This document shows, one piece after another, positions 16,806 through 25,438 of a DNA stretch of 64,000 bases. The stretch's first letter is position 1. Each line of letters starts with the position of its first letter. Both the position numbers and the translations under genes were made by a program. Source of the stretch: Paraburkholderia elongata (GTDB lineage: Bacteria; Pseudomonadota; Gammaproteobacteria; Burkholderiales; Burkholderiaceae); NCBI RefSeq assembly GCF_013177735.1, contig NZ_WOEZ01000183.1:1-64000 (forward strand), read 5' to 3'. The notes beneath the pieces are model-generated. The model did no database searches and was not told the origin of the DNA. It was given only the letters and a program-made list of their open reading frames with translations.

Positions 16806-17771
16806 ATGGCAGTGATCGTCGATATCAAAACATTTGCGGCAATCGGCGCGGGCGTGATCGGCAGCGGCTGGGTGGCGCGCGCGCTCGCGCATGGGCTCGA
16901 CGTCGTCGCGTGGGACCCCGCTCCCGGCGCGGAAAAACAGTTGCGCGAGAACATCGCGAATGCGTGGCCGGCTCTGGAGCGTGTCGGCCTCGCCGAGGGC
17001 GCAACGCCCGACAGGTTGCGTTTCGTCGATACGATTGAAGCCTGTGTCGAACAGGCGGATTTCATTCAGGAGAGCGCGCCCGAACGCGAAGCATTGAAGC
17101 TCGCCTTGCATGAACAGATCAGCCGTGCGGCGAAGCCGGATGCGATCATCGCTTCGTCCACCTCCGGCCTGCTGCCGAGCGACTTCTACGCACGGGCGGT
17201 GAATCCGCAGCGTTGCATCGTCGGGCATCCGTTCAACCCGGTGTATCTGCTGCCGCTCGTCGAAGTGCTTGGCGGCGAACGTACCGCACCGGCAACCATC
17301 GACGCCGCGATGCAGGTTTATCGTTCGCTTTCCATGCGCCCGCTGCGAGTGCGCAAGGAAGTCCCCGGTTTTATCGCTGACCGTTTGCTCGAAGCGCTCT
17401 GGCGCGAGGCGCTGCATCTGGTCAACGAAGGTGTGGCGACCACGGGCGAAATCGACGACGCGATCCGCTTCGGCGCAGGCATCCGCTGGTCGTTCATGGG
17501 CACGTTCCTGACGTACACGCTGGCGGGCGGCGATGCGGGCATGCGCCACTTCATGCAGCAGTTTGGACCGGCATTGGAGCTGCCGTGGACTAAACTGGTA
17601 GCGCCGCAGCTAACTGACGAGTTGATCGATCGGGTGGTGGACGGGACGTCTGAACAGGTCGGGCCGCGCTCGATCAAGCAGCTTGAACGCTATCGGGACG
17701 ATTGCATTACGAGTGTGCTGGCGGCGATTGGGGAAGCCAAGGCGCGGCATGGCCTGCTTCCCGCGGAGTGA
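16806..17771 (+). CDS. cdhA: L-carnitine 3-dehydrogenase
   Basis: NAD-dependent oxidation of L-carnitine to 3-dehydrocarnitine, first step of the aerobic pathway. The 321-aa protein belongs to the 3-hydroxyacyl-CoA dehydrogenase superfamily: dinucleotide fold AIGAGVIGSGWVARAL, QESAPER, ASSTSGLLPSDF, the catalytic-region VGHPFNPVYLLPLVEV and the C-terminal dimerisation part RFGAGIRWSFMGTFLTYTLAGG. Length and motifs match characterised carnitine dehydrogenases. AAAGGAAATATC precedes the start. Confidence 0.92.
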   Translation: MAVIVDIKTFAAIGAGVIGSGWVARALAHGLDVVAWDPAPGAEKQLRENIANAWPALERVGLAEGATPDRLRFVDTIEACVEQADFIQESAPEREALKLALHEQISRAAKPDAIIASSTSGLLPSDFYARAVNPQRCIVGHPFNPVYLLPLVEVLGGERTAPATIDAAMQVYRSLSMRPLRVRKEVPGFIADRLLEALWREALHLVNEGVATTGEIDDAIRFGAGIRWSFMGTFLTYTLAGGDAGMRHFMQQFGPALELPWTKLVAPQLTDELIDRVVDGTSEQVGPRSIKQLERYRDDCITSVLAAIGEAKARHGLLPAE

Positions 17772-17865
17772 TGCGACTGCATGCTGGCAAGCGCACCGCG
17801 GCGTCAGCCCAGTGCGTTCCCACAGCGGCCGCTGCAGCTCATACTGACGAAGGAGACGATTACCT

Positions 17866-18360
17866 ATGCCCGACAACGCAACGCTACCCTGCTATCGCGA
17901 TACCGTGCGCGCTGAATGGGTCGATTACAACGGCCACTTGCGCGACGCGTTCTACATGCTGATTTTTAGCTTCGCGACTGACGCGTTGATTGATGTAATC
18001 GGACTGTCTGATTCGGTGCGTAAGGAACGTGGCCGCTCGATCTATACGCTCGAAGCGCATATCAACTACCTGCATGAAATCAAGGAAGGCGCGCAGGTTC
18101 GCGTCGATATGCGCGTGCTGGGGCATGACGCGAAGCGGCTGCATCTTTACCTCGAGATGTTTGCCGATGATGGCGTCGAACCGGTGGCCGCAGGCGAGCA
18201 GATGCTGCTGCACGTCGATACCGGCGGCCCGCGCGCTGTTGCCTTCGACCCTGATGTCGAGGCGCGCGTTCAGGCGTTGGCGCAAGCGCATACTGTGTTG
18301 CCGGCGGCCAGGTTTGCGGGGCGCGTGATCGGATTGCCTGTCAAGGCGCCGCGCAATTGA
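17866..18360 (+). CDS. cdhB: Betainyl-CoA thioesterase
   Basis: A 164-aa hotdog-fold thioesterase that releases glycine betaine from betainyl-CoA. The active-site stretch is WVDYNGHLRDAFYMLIFS, typical of 4-hydroxybenzoyl-CoA thioesterase-like proteins, and YTLEAHINYLHEIKEGAQV follows. AAGGAGACG lies upstream. In some bacteria cdhA and cdhB are fused; here they are separate genes 94 bases apart, as in Pseudomonas. Confidence 0.9.
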   Translation: MPDNATLPCYRDTVRAEWVDYNGHLRDAFYMLIFSFATDALIDVIGLSDSVRKERGRSIYTLEAHINYLHEIKEGAQVRVDMRVLGHDAKRLHLYLEMFADDGVEPVAAGEQMLLHVDTGGPRAVAFDPDVEARVQALAQAHTVLPAARFAGRVIGLPVKAPRN

Positions 18361-18385
18361 AGTGCGGGAAGCGAGGGGAGTGAGC

Positions 18386-19384
18386 ATGCTTGAACCGGAG
18401 ATCGCGGCGTTCATCGAACGGACCGCTGCCATCTATGCAGGGCATTCGACTTCATTGCCGCCGAGCGAGCAGCGCGCGATTTACGAGCGCTATGCGGCTG
18501 CACTCACGCCGCCTTTACCAGCCGATGTGATAGCCGAAGACGCTGTGTTTCGGGCGAGCGCCGGGCATCTGATCAGGCTGCGGCTTTATCGGAGTCGTAG
18601 AAAGGCGAGCCGGACACGCGGCGGGACCGTCCTGTACTTTCACGGTGGCGGTTTCGTGCTCGGCTCATTGGAGAGCCATCAGATCGTGACGGCGCGTATT
18701 GCTGCGGATACCGGCCTCGATGTGATTGCGGTCGATTACCGGCTTGCGCCTGAACACCGCGCGCCGGCCGCGCATGACGATTGTCTGGAGGTCACGCTCG
18801 CGGCATTGGACGGCCGGTTGCCGTTTGATTCGCTAGCGGAAAATGCGCTGCAATTGGCGGGTGATAGTGCCGGCGCCAATCTCGCTGCCAGCGCCGCAAT
18901 GCGGTTGCGCGATGACGGTGTTCAGGGCGTATGCGGACTTGCGTTGGTCTATCCGATGCTTGGCACCGAGCCACAGATGCCTGCGCGAGAAAGCGAAGCG
19001 CATGCGCCGATGCTGACGCTTGCAGATGTCCATGCGTTTCGCGATCTATATTGGGGCGAACGCGGGGGTAAACGCGGGGGCGAACGCGCGCCCTATCCTG
19101 CGTGGACGATACCGATCGATGCGGCACGCTTCGACGGACTTCCGCCCACGCTTGCCATCGGTGTTGAACACGATCCGTTACGGGACGACGCGAGGGTGTT
19201 TGTCGAACGCGTCAATGCGGCCGGTGGACACGCCCAATTATGGATTGGAACCGGGCTCGTACACGGTTGCTGGCGTGCGCTCGAATCGAGTCCCGGTGTA
19301 CAGGCGTTGCATCACACTGTCTGTCAGTTTCTAGAATCAACAAATCCGCGCTTCACGTCTGAGCCGCTCCCCCACTCCGCTTGA
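18386..19384 (+). CDS. hocS: Alpha/beta hydrolase, probable short-chain acylcarnitine hydrolase
   Basis: HSL/GDXG-family esterase, 332 aa. Oxyanion motif YFHGGGFVLG, nucleophile GDSAGANLA, acid in GVEHDPLRDD and catalytic histidine in GLVHGCW. In Pseudomonas the last gene of caiX-cdhCAB-hocS hydrolyses short-chain O-acylcarnitines to feed carnitine into the pathway, and the position here is identical. An in-frame array of three 12-bp units at 19053-19088 adds GERGGKRGGERA between helices. The final 32 bases overlap the convergent esterase gene. Confidence 0.85.
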   Translation: MLEPEIAAFIERTAAIYAGHSTSLPPSEQRAIYERYAAALTPPLPADVIAEDAVFRASAGHLIRLRLYRSRRKASRTRGGTVLYFHGGGFVLGSLESHQIVTARIAADTGLDVIAVDYRLAPEHRAPAAHDDCLEVTLAALDGRLPFDSLAENALQLAGDSAGANLAASAAMRLRDDGVQGVCGLALVYPMLGTEPQMPARESEAHAPMLTLADVHAFRDLYWGERGGKRGGERAPYPAWTIPIDAARFDGLPPTLAIGVEHDPLRDDARVFVERVNAAGGHAQLWIGTGLVHGCWRALESSPGVQALHHTVCQFLESTNPRFTSEPLPHSA

Positions 19385-20192
19385 ACGAACTGGCAAAAAA
19401 TAGCACCTGGTATTGCACCGCATTCGCCCAATACTTCCACGTATGCCCGCCGGGCCGCTCCGCATAATCATGCGGCACGCCCAACTCGACTAGCCGCGCA
19501 TGCAGCATCCGGTTCGACTGAACAAACGAATCATTCACCCCGCAATCGATCGTCAGCGCAATATGCGCGTTCCCCAAGCTACGGGCGTTCTCAACAATCG
19601 CCTCGTTGTTCCAGAAATCGGCATGACGGGTAGGATCCCCAAACACCTGATCGATCCCAGGCTCATCCTCGCAACCGCGTGGATCGACCGCTCCGCTAAT
19701 ACTTCCCGCAGCGCCGAATTCGTCCGGCCGGTCCAGCGCGATATGCAACGCCCCGAACCCGCCCATGCTCAACCCTGTAATCGCGCGCGCCTGGCGCGTC
19801 GCAATCGTGCGGAAATGCGTGTCGATGTAGCCGACGACTTCTGTACCTACATAGGTTTCGTAACGGCTGCGCGGATCGACAGGGCTGTCGATATACCAGC
19901 TTTCATGACCGCCGTCCGGCATGACGAGGATCACGTGATAGCGGTCGGCCAGTTTGCCGATGTGCGAATTCGCGGTCCAGTCGGTGTAGTCGCCGCCTGA
20001 GCCGTGCAGCAAGTAGACGACGGGGAAGCGATCGGCCGCTTTGCCGTGCGTGTATTGGTCGGGCAGCACCACAGTCGCGCCGAGCGACTTATGCATGGCC
20101 GCGCTGGGAATGGTGACGACCCTGGACTGAAACGCCCAGACCGGGTTCGTGAAAAGCAGCGTCAGAATGAGCCAGAACGCACGATTTTTCAT
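19353..20192 (-). CDS. Exported esterase-D-like alpha/beta hydrolase
   Basis: A 279-aa protein with a signal peptide (MKNRAFWLILTLLFTNPVWA). The mature domain is of the esterase D/antigen 85 type: VVYLLHGSGGDYTDW, nucleophile in ITGLSMGGFGALHIA, and a C-terminal GGHTWKYW that carries the histidine. Likely a periplasmic carboxylesterase of unknown substrate. It converges on the acylcarnitine hydrolase with a 32-base overlap. The 220 bases beyond its start contain no gene. Confidence 0.88.
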   Translation of the reverse strand: MKNRAFWLILTLLFTNPVWAFQSRVVTIPSAAMHKSLGATVVLPDQYTHGKAADRFPVVYLLHGSGGDYTDWTANSHIGKLADRYHVILVMPDGGHESWYIDSPVDPRSRYETYVGTEVVGYIDTHFRTIATRQARAITGLSMGGFGALHIALDRPDEFGAAGSISGAVDPRGCEDEPGIDQVFGDPTRHADFWNNEAIVENARSLGNAHIALTIDCGVNDSFVQSNRMLHARLVELGVPHDYAERPGGHTWKYWANAVQYQVLFFASSFKRSGGAAQT

Positions 20193-20413
20193 GGTTTGTC
20201 GCTCTCCCCTTTTCTATGTGTCCAAAGAACACTGTCTGGCATCTGGCGGCAAAATTCTGACGACGACTCTAACAACGGCGACTTACAACCAAATTTCAGT
20301 GAAGCATACGGTCTCGTCAGCTTGGCGCCGCTCCAGGGGGAGCTGGACCGGGCCAAACCGAACGTCTATTCAACGGCTACGCTGTGCAGGTGAATGCAGG
20401 AGCGGCAACACGT

Positions 20414-21190
20414 CTATTCAATGTGCGCTGAAAAGCCGACCTGATCCGGCACAACATCCTGTCGCAATGTGAGTTCCGGGATGTCATACGCCCCGGCGTT
20501 CTGTGGGCGAAACGGTATCGGCGCGGTCGTCCACAGCTCATCGAGACGTTGCCCGAGCGCGTCACAAACCTTCGAGAACCTTGCTTCGTCGACCCGGCTA
20601 GTCCGATGTATGACAAACGGCGGCAACACGTCGAAGCCGGGGTAATACAGAACCCCATGCTGAATAGGGAACAACACATCGTCGATCGGCCCGTTGATAC
20701 CGCGCGGGCTGTAATGAGATTCCCATCCACCTGTTGTAACGATCAGCATCGCCCGCTTGCCTGCCATGGTGCCTTCACCGTAGCGGTCGCCCCAGCGCGC
20801 GTCGGAGTGCTCTCCAACGCCATACGCGAAGCCATAGGCATAGACGCGCTCCACCCAGCCTTTCAGGATCGCAGGCATCGAAAACCACCACAGCGGAAAC
20901 TGCAGGATCACCGCATCCGCCCATTTCAGCTTCTCCTGTTCGAGTGCGATGTCCTGACTTTGCCTGCCGTCCTTGAAAGCACGCTTCGAGTCGAGAGAGG
21001 GATCGAAACGCGCGCCGGGTTGCCGATCCAGGTTGTCGTTTGCATCGAGCGATACTTTCCAGTTCATCGCATACAGATCGGATACCTGGACGACGTGCCC
21101 GGCATCCTCGAGACGCCTTACCGAAAAGTCCTTGAGCGACCCGTTCAACGACCGGGGTTCCGGGTGCGCATAGACGAGAAGAACATTCAT
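20414..21190 (-). CDS. NAD(P)H-dependent flavodoxin-fold oxidoreductase
   Basis: Quinone-reductase-like flavoprotein (KefF/MdaB/NQO1 family), 258 aa. It starts MNVLLVYAHPEPRSLNGSL, the family's typical first strand, and contains WADAVILQFPLWWFSMPAILKGWVERV. GGAGGTCAGGTT precedes the ATG at 21190; upstream in-frame codons are rejected for that reason. It is divergent from a LysR regulator, with a palindrome in the shared region, and probably detoxifies quinones or similar electrophiles. Confidence 0.9.
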   Translation of the reverse strand: MNVLLVYAHPEPRSLNGSLKDFSVRRLEDAGHVVQVSDLYAMNWKVSLDANDNLDRQPGARFDPSLDSKRAFKDGRQSQDIALEQEKLKWADAVILQFPLWWFSMPAILKGWVERVYAYGFAYGVGEHSDARWGDRYGEGTMAGKRAMLIVTTGGWESHYSPRGINGPIDDVLFPIQHGVLYYPGFDVLPPFVIHRTSRVDEARFSKVCDALGQRLDELWTTAPIPFRPQNAGAYDIPELTLRQDVVPDQVGFSAHIE

Positions 21191-21238
21191 AACCTGACCT
21201 CCGTTGCCAGAAAGCAATACGATAGGTCTGCGTCCGGT

Positions 21239-21262
21239 ATATTGGAAATGAATTACCAATAT
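21239..21262. promoter_or_regulatory. Candidate LysR operator
   Basis: Perfect 7-bp arms ATATTGG and CCAATAT separated by ten bases in the divergent oxidoreductase/LysR promoter. Size and spacing fit a LysR box. It touches the ATG at 21261, which favours the next ATG at 21276 as the true regulator start. Confidence 0.65.
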
Positions 21263-21275
21263 GTCAGGTATTGCC

Positions 21276-22175
21276 ATGAATAATCTCAGAAGATTGGACC
21301 TCAACCTGCTGGTGACACTCGATGTTCTGCTATCCGAACATAATGTGACCCGTGCCGCGGAACGCTTGAACTTCTCTCAACCGTCGGTGAGCGTGCATCT
21401 TGCCAAACTGCGGGATATCTTTGGCGACCCCTTGTTGCTGCCGGGACCACGAGGCATGCGCCCCACCGCGAGGGCCGAAGAATTGCGCGAACCTTTGCGC
21501 CAGGCGCTCGATGCACTTGAGCACGCGGTGGCGCCGGCCAGCCCATTCAATCCGGCCGAAGCGAGTCATACGTGGCGTGTGGCCGCTACCGACTATGCCG
21601 AATCGACGATCCTGCTGCCCACACTCGCCGGTCTGCGCGCGGCGGCGCCTGGCACCAGACTCGCGATCGTGGAAGCCGTTCCGCCACGCATCGCGAGGCA
21701 AGCGGAACAGGGAGACATCGATCTAGCATTCCATACCAGTGAAGGCGCGCCGCCCGGATTGCGCGGGCGGGTGCTTTTCAAGGAACGGTATGTGCTGGCA
21801 GGTCGCGCAGATCACCCGCGCCTGAAGCGACGGCCAACGCTCGCGCAGTTCTGCAAACTGGAGCACGTGATCGTCTCGCCGGATGGCGGCGGATTTAGCG
21901 GCGTCACGGATGACGCGCTTGCTGAGGTGGGTCTCACGCGCAAAGTTGTGCTTTCGGTTCCGCACTTCCTGTTCATGATGTCAGTGCTGGCGAGTACTGA
22001 CATCGTGGCGATGCTGCCTTGGCGATTGGTGCGCGGCAATAGCGCGCTCAAGGTCGTCGAGGCGCCGGTTGACGTGCCGGGTTACGAAATGACGATGCTC
22101 TGGCATGAACGCTCTCATCGCGACCCGGCGCATCAATGGCTGCGGGAATGCATCACGGACTCGGTGGCGACGTGA
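21276..22175 (+). CDS. LysR-family regulator (quinone reductase module)
   Basis: LysR-type regulator, about 299 aa. It opens NNLRRLDLNLLVTLDVLLSE and has the helix-turn-helix NVTRAAERLNFSQPSVSVHLAKLRDIFGDPLL, which is the NodD/PcpR-like variant of the family (LxLDLNLL start, FGDPLL). The effector domain follows. Divergent from the flavodoxin-fold oxidoreductase. An ATG at 21261 would add five residues. Confidence 0.9.
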   Translation: MNNLRRLDLNLLVTLDVLLSEHNVTRAAERLNFSQPSVSVHLAKLRDIFGDPLLLPGPRGMRPTARAEELREPLRQALDALEHAVAPASPFNPAEASHTWRVAATDYAESTILLPTLAGLRAAAPGTRLAIVEAVPPRIARQAEQGDIDLAFHTSEGAPPGLRGRVLFKERYVLAGRADHPRLKRRPTLAQFCKLEHVIVSPDGGGFSGVTDDALAEVGLTRKVVLSVPHFLFMMSVLASTDIVAMLPWRLVRGNSALKVVEAPVDVPGYEMTMLWHERSHRDPAHQWLRECITDSVAT

Positions 22176-22251
22176 ACACCCGCGAAAGTGCCGGGGCCCA
22201 GGCCGACGTCAACGCAATGAAACAACCGGCCCCCCGCTACCCTCCCAAATT

Positions 22252-23256
22252 TCAGGCAACACGCCGCCCTTCAACCGGGTATCCAGGATCGGTATAGCCC
22301 AGTGTGGAAGCATGACCCGGCGCAACGAGACTATCGACCAGTTTCTCGTCCTCCGGTCCGAGCTGCAATTTCAATGCATCGACATAGCTGTCCCACTGCG
22401 CTTCGGTACGCGGTCCGGCAATGGTGCTGCTGACGAGCCGGTTCTTGAGGACCCACGCCAGCGCGAACGCAATCGAAGTCGTGCCGCGCTCTGCCGCATG
22501 CCCGGCGATCGTCTGGGCGATTCTGAGCGACTCCGGCCGCCACTCGGTCTGCTGGATTCGCTTATCGCCGCGACCTGCGCGCGAATCGGCCGGGGGGGTT
22601 GCGTCCACCGCATATTTGCCGCTGAGCACCCCGCGTGCGAGCGGGCTATACGACACGACACCCAGACCGTAGTGATGCGCCGCCGGCAACTGCTCGACTT
22701 CCGCTGTGCGGTCAACGATGTTGTAAAGCGGCTCGCTTGCGACCGGCCGGTCGATGCCGAGCTGGTCGGCAAGACGCGCGATTTCGGCAATGCGCCAGCC
22801 CCGGAAGTTGGATACGCCGAAGTAGCGGATCTTGCCCTGGCGGATCAGATCGCCGATGGCGCGCACGCCCTCTTCCAGCGGTGCATCGGTCAGCGCCCGG
22901 TGAAAGTAAAGGATGTCGATGTAGTCGGTACCGAGCCGCTTCAGGCTCGCTTCGACAGACTGGATAATCCACTTGCGCGACTGGCCTTGTTCGTTCGGAC
23001 CCTGTGCGGTCGGAAAACCGAACTTCGTGGCCACGACCCAGTTGTCCCGGCGCTCAGCGATGGCCCGCCCGACGATTTCTTCCGAACGGCCTGCGTGATA
23101 GACGTCAGCCGTGTCGATGAAATTGACACCCTGGTCGTATGCTTTGTCGATGATCCGCTTCGCGCTCGCCTCGTCAGTCTCGCCGCCGAACATCATTGCG
23201 CCGAGACACAAAGGCGAAACCTTCAGGGCACTGCGGCCAAGATACCGATAGTCCAT
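22252..23256 (-). CDS. Aldo/keto reductase
   Basis: A 334-aa NADPH-dependent aldo/keto reductase barrel of the YghZ/YajO type. The catalytic tetrad is visible: Asp in FIDTADVYHAGRSE, the Tyr in the same segment, Lys in VVATKFGF and His in ILYFHRALTD. The cofactor loop IAGPRTEAQ is near the C terminus. Divergent from a LysR gene 234 bases away; convergent with the previous LysR. Substrate not predictable. Confidence 0.9.
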   Translation of the reverse strand: MDYRYLGRSALKVSPLCLGAMMFGGETDEASAKRIIDKAYDQGVNFIDTADVYHAGRSEEIVGRAIAERRDNWVVATKFGFPTAQGPNEQGQSRKWIIQSVEASLKRLGTDYIDILYFHRALTDAPLEEGVRAIGDLIRQGKIRYFGVSNFRGWRIAEIARLADQLGIDRPVASEPLYNIVDRTAEVEQLPAAHHYGLGVVSYSPLARGVLSGKYAVDATPPADSRAGRGDKRIQQTEWRPESLRIAQTIAGHAAERGTTSIAFALAWVLKNRLVSSTIAGPRTEAQWDSYVDALKLQLGPEDEKLVDSLVAPGHASTLGYTDPGYPVEGRRVA

Positions 23257-23490
23257 TATGTGTATGCTCCGTTCAGGCTAGGCCTGCGATAGAAATGGTT
23301 GAAAGACTCAAGGCGGCCGGTCAAGCGTCGCGGCTTTGGAACACTTGCCTCGCGATCGACAGATTGCGATCCGCCGTACGGACGCCATACGCCCATGCCG
23401 GCTCGATCGTCTAAGACGCTCAATTTACTGGCTATGGAGACAGGTGACTAGACGGTAGAATCGGCAAACACCTATGAGTGAGATTCATGA

Positions 23491-24408
23491 ATGGCACGCG
23501 AAAACCTGAACGATCTGCTGGCATTTCTCGCGGTCGCGCGCGAACGCAGCTTTACCAAAGCCGCGGCAAAACTGAGCGTGTCGCAATCGGCGCTGAGCCA
23601 CACCATCCGCGGGCTCGAATCGAGGCTGGATATCCGTCTGCTGACCCGGACCACGCGCAGCGTCTCGCCTACGCCGGCCGGCGAGCGGCTGCTGGCCACC
23701 GTGGGACCGCGGTTCGATGAGATCGACGAAGAGCTGGCGGCATTGAGCGAACTGCGGGATAAGCCCGCCGGCACCATCCGCATCACCACAGACGAACATG
23801 CGGCGAACTCGATACTTCAACCGAAGCTGACGCAACTTCTGTCCGAGTATCCGGACATCAAGGTCGAGGTCATCGTCGACCTCGGCTTGACCGATATCGT
23901 CGCGCAGCAATATGACGTTGGCGTACGTCTCGGCGATCAGGTGGCGAAAGACATGATCGCGGTACGCATTGCACCTGACATGCGTATGGTGGTCGTCGGC
24001 GCGCCCGCCTACTTCGCGAAACGTTCGCGGCCCAAGGCCCCACAGGACCTGACCGATCACAACTGCATCAATCTCCGGCTGCCGACCCACGGTGGCCTAT
24101 ATGCCTGGGAGTTCGAAAAGTCAGGTCACGAACTGAAAGTGCGCGTGGAAGGCCAACTCGTGTTCAACGGAACAAACCAGATGCTCAAGGCCGCGCTGGC
24201 CGGCTGCGGTCTTGCCTATATTCCGGAGGATCTGGCGCGACCGTATATCGCCGGCAGGCAACTCAAGCAGGTTCTCAAGGACTGGTGCCCGACTTTCCCG
24301 GGCTACCACCTTTACTACCCGAGCCGCCGTCAATCTTCGCGAGCCCTGGCTGTGCTGGTCGATGCGCTGCGCTACCGGGCCGGCTCATCCGCTCAAAGAC
24401 GTCGATAG
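23491..24408 (+). CDS. LysR-family regulator (first AKR module)
   Basis: LysR-type regulator, 305 aa, with helix-turn-helix RSFTKAAAKLSVSQSALSHTIRGLE and the CrgA-like linker RLLTRTTRSVSPTPAGERLL. The effector domain includes GVRLGDQVAKDMIAVRI, characteristic of the CrgA/DsdC-like subgroup that often controls an adjacent aldo/keto reductase. A short palindrome ATTCATGAAT lies just before the start. Confidence 0.9.
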   Translation: MARENLNDLLAFLAVARERSFTKAAAKLSVSQSALSHTIRGLESRLDIRLLTRTTRSVSPTPAGERLLATVGPRFDEIDEELAALSELRDKPAGTIRITTDEHAANSILQPKLTQLLSEYPDIKVEVIVDLGLTDIVAQQYDVGVRLGDQVAKDMIAVRIAPDMRMVVVGAPAYFAKRSRPKAPQDLTDHNCINLRLPTHGGLYAWEFEKSGHELKVRVEGQLVFNGTNQMLKAALAGCGLAYIPEDLARPYIAGRQLKQVLKDWCPTFPGYHLYYPSRRQSSRALAVLVDALRYRAGSSAQRRR

Positions 24409-24451
24409 CACTGACCCGATGCGGGTCCTCTGCGCAATCCAATAAGTGCGA

Positions 24452-25333
24452 TCACACTTTCCCATTCCCAGCGCCAATCGTATCCAGTTCAGCGCGTACT
24501 TCGTCAGTCAAGCTCAAGTGTGCCGCCTGCATGTTTTCACGCAAATGCCCAAGCGACGAAGTGCCCGGAATCAGCAGAATGTTAGGCGCGCGATGCAGAA
24601 GCCAGGCGAGCGCCACCTGCATCGGCGTCGCGCCGATCGTTTGCGCGATCGTGGACAGCGCTGACGACTGGATCGGCGTGAATCCGCCAAGCGGGAAGAA
24701 CGGTACATACGCGATCCCCTTCCCTGCCAGTTCATCGACCAGAGCATCGTCTTCCCGGTGAACCAGGTTGTAATGATTCTGTACGCAGACGATCTCCGCG
24801 ATGCCTTGTGCCTCGGCGACCTGGGCCGCGGTCACGTTGCTCAAACCGATATGGCGAACCAGCCCTCGCTGTTGAAGTTCGGCAAGCGCCGCGAGCTGCT
24901 TTTCAATCGACCCTTCGGCAGGTGCGTGCACGCTGCCCATGATTCGCATATTGACGACGTCGAGCGCATCGACACCTAGATTGCGAAGGTTGTCGTGAAC
25001 GCCGCGCTCGATATCCTCCGGCTCGAGCGCCGGCAACCACGAACCGTCGTTGCCACGAACCGCGCCAACCTTGGTGACGATCACGAGGTCATCCGGATAA
25101 GGATGCAGTGCTTCGCGAATCAACTGGTTGGTGATGTGGGGCCCGTAGAAGTCGCTCGTATCGATGTGATTGACGCCCGACGTCACCGCTTTGCGCAATA
25201 CGGCGATCGCTGCGTCACGATCTTTCGGCGGCCCGAATACGCCGGGTCCGGCCAGTTGCATGGCGCCATAACCCATGCGTTGCACTAGGCGGCCAGCCAG
25301 CGGAAAGGTGTCCATGGAGGTGAAGTTCGACAT
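24452..25333 (-). CDS. Aldo/keto reductase, second module
   Basis: A 293-aa aldo/keto reductase. Catalytic residues appear in HIDTSDFYGPHITNQ (Asp and Tyr) and VIVTKVGAVRG (Lys); the usual catalytic-histidine position reads DVVNMRIMG, so the histidine of the canonical tetrad is not evident. HIGLSNVTAAQVAEA and LIPGTSSLGHLREN are family-typical. The latter is the NADPH phosphate-binding loop. Divergent from the next LysR gene. Confidence 0.88.
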   Translation of the reverse strand: MSNFTSMDTFPLAGRLVQRMGYGAMQLAGPGVFGPPKDRDAAIAVLRKAVTSGVNHIDTSDFYGPHITNQLIREALHPYPDDLVIVTKVGAVRGNDGSWLPALEPEDIERGVHDNLRNLGVDALDVVNMRIMGSVHAPAEGSIEKQLAALAELQQRGLVRHIGLSNVTAAQVAEAQGIAEIVCVQNHYNLVHREDDALVDELAGKGIAYVPFFPLGGFTPIQSSALSTIAQTIGATPMQVALAWLLHRAPNILLIPGTSSLGHLRENMQAAHLSLTDEVRAELDTIGAGNGKV

Positions 25334-25438
25334 AGCGCGCTCCTTGAGGTGAGGTGAGGGGTTGAGCGGCAGTATGACGAGGATTGCGTTGTTCGATAAT
25401 CCAGCCTAAATTGCACGGGTTGTTAAACATTTTGAACA

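Noticed and set aside
22105..23292. 395-codon open frame antisense to an aldo/keto reductase
   Set aside because: Shadow frame; the reductase on the other strand has its tetrad and family length.
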